This document shows, one piece after another, positions 63,560 to 64,000 of a stretch of DNA of 64,000 nucleotides (position 1 is its first letter; each line of letters begins with the position of its first letter). The notes under the pieces are model-generated. The model did no database searches, was not told the DNA's origin, and saw nothing but the letters and a program-made list of their open reading frames with translations. Made by a program: the position numbers and the translations under genes. Origin of the DNA: Channallabes apus (taxonomy: Eukaryota; Chordata; Actinopteri; Siluriformes; Clariidae); the NCBI GenBank assembly GCA_030522415.1, contig CM060121.1, positions 13,534,055 through 13,598,054 of the forward strand, given 5' to 3'.

Positions 63560-64000
63560 TCATGGGAGGGTTGCAAGAAAAAAGCCAAAGCAACTGAGCT
63601 TTTCAAAGATCCTGAGGCCACTGGAAAGAATTGTTATGGTCAGATGAGATTAATTGAATTATTTGTCCACAACACTAAACTATATGTCTGACGGACATCT
63701 AATGCAGCTCACAATCCAAATAACACTATTTCTACAGTAATTGCTGGAGGCGGTAATATCCTGTTGTGGGGATGTTTCTTTTCAGCAGGGACTGGAGCAC
63801 TTGTCACAACTTAAAAAAATGGATGGAGGAAATACTGTTAAATTCTTGAGAAAAATCTGTTGCCCTCTGCCAGAAAGTTGTCAGTGGGAAGAAGGTTTAC
63901 CTTCCAACATGACAATGATCCAAAGCACACAGCAAAACTGACCACACAGTGGTTGAAGGAGAAAAAGGTGAATGTTCTTGCATGGCCTAATCAGAGCCCA
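63560..64000 (+). mobile_element. Tc1-like relic running off the window
   Basis: The plus strand carries transposase remnants: a TGGTCAGATGAGA-like block (first Asp region, 63637 on), GGAGGCGGTAAT...GTTGTGGGGATG (the GGGS..VWG block), and near 63905-64000 [20 protein letters not shown] with the WPNQSP start of the last motif. Frames are broken between these blocks. The Glu motif lies beyond the window. Confidence 0.75.

Overview
The window is vertebrate nuclear DNA, almost certainly from a ray-finned (teleost) fish. It is intron-rich and AT-rich, has GT-AG split genes, and is crowded with Tc1/mariner, hAT, tRNA-derived SINE, L2-like LINE and Ty3/gypsy elements typical of fish. I cannot name the species from sequence alone; an otophysan fish such as a catfish is a guess.

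Two host genes can be assembled exon by exon, both on the minus strand. timp2 (tissue inhibitor of metalloproteinases 2) has five coding exons between 51777 and 45951. usp36 (nucleolar ubiquitin-specific protease 36) has 19 coding exons between 30817 and 13983, plus a likely non-coding first exon and CpG/GC-box promoter near 42.13-42.25 kb, giving an intron 1 of about 11 kb. The same order and orientation, TIMP2 then USP36 (then CYTH1), exists on human 17q25.3, so this is an old conserved block. A TATA-driven candidate first exon at about 3.43-3.65 kb, also on the minus strand, may be the next gene (cyth1 is the synteny prediction). A small terminal-exon candidate with a poly(A) signal lies between it and usp36.

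Layout: 1-8.7 kb, Tc1, mariner and SINE relics, one nearly intact Tc1 element (4357-5972) and the candidate promoter. 8.7-14 kb, a possible 3' UTR, one hAT MITE and two TA-flanked MITEs. 14-42.2 kb, usp36, its introns carrying another hAT MITE, TA-MITEs, SINEs and a hAT nested inside a TA-MITE. 42.2-45.9 kb, intergenic, with a Tc1 relic holding a LINE-tail insertion. 45.9-52 kb, timp2. 52-55.1 kb, intergenic, with one small secreted-peptide-like ORF. 55.16-60.49 kb, a young, almost complete Ty3/gypsy chromovirus-type LTR retrotransposon with 5-bp target duplications. 60.5-64 kb, Tc1 and LINE relics.

Most notable points: a frameshift inside the timp2 signal peptide; an 11-nt complementarity between the predicted 5' end of the LTR retrotransposon transcript and the sequence directly after its 5' LTR, which fits Tf1/sushi-type self-priming; several insertions with perfect target-site duplications; and the unassigned exon-like candidates. 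I found no wholly new system.
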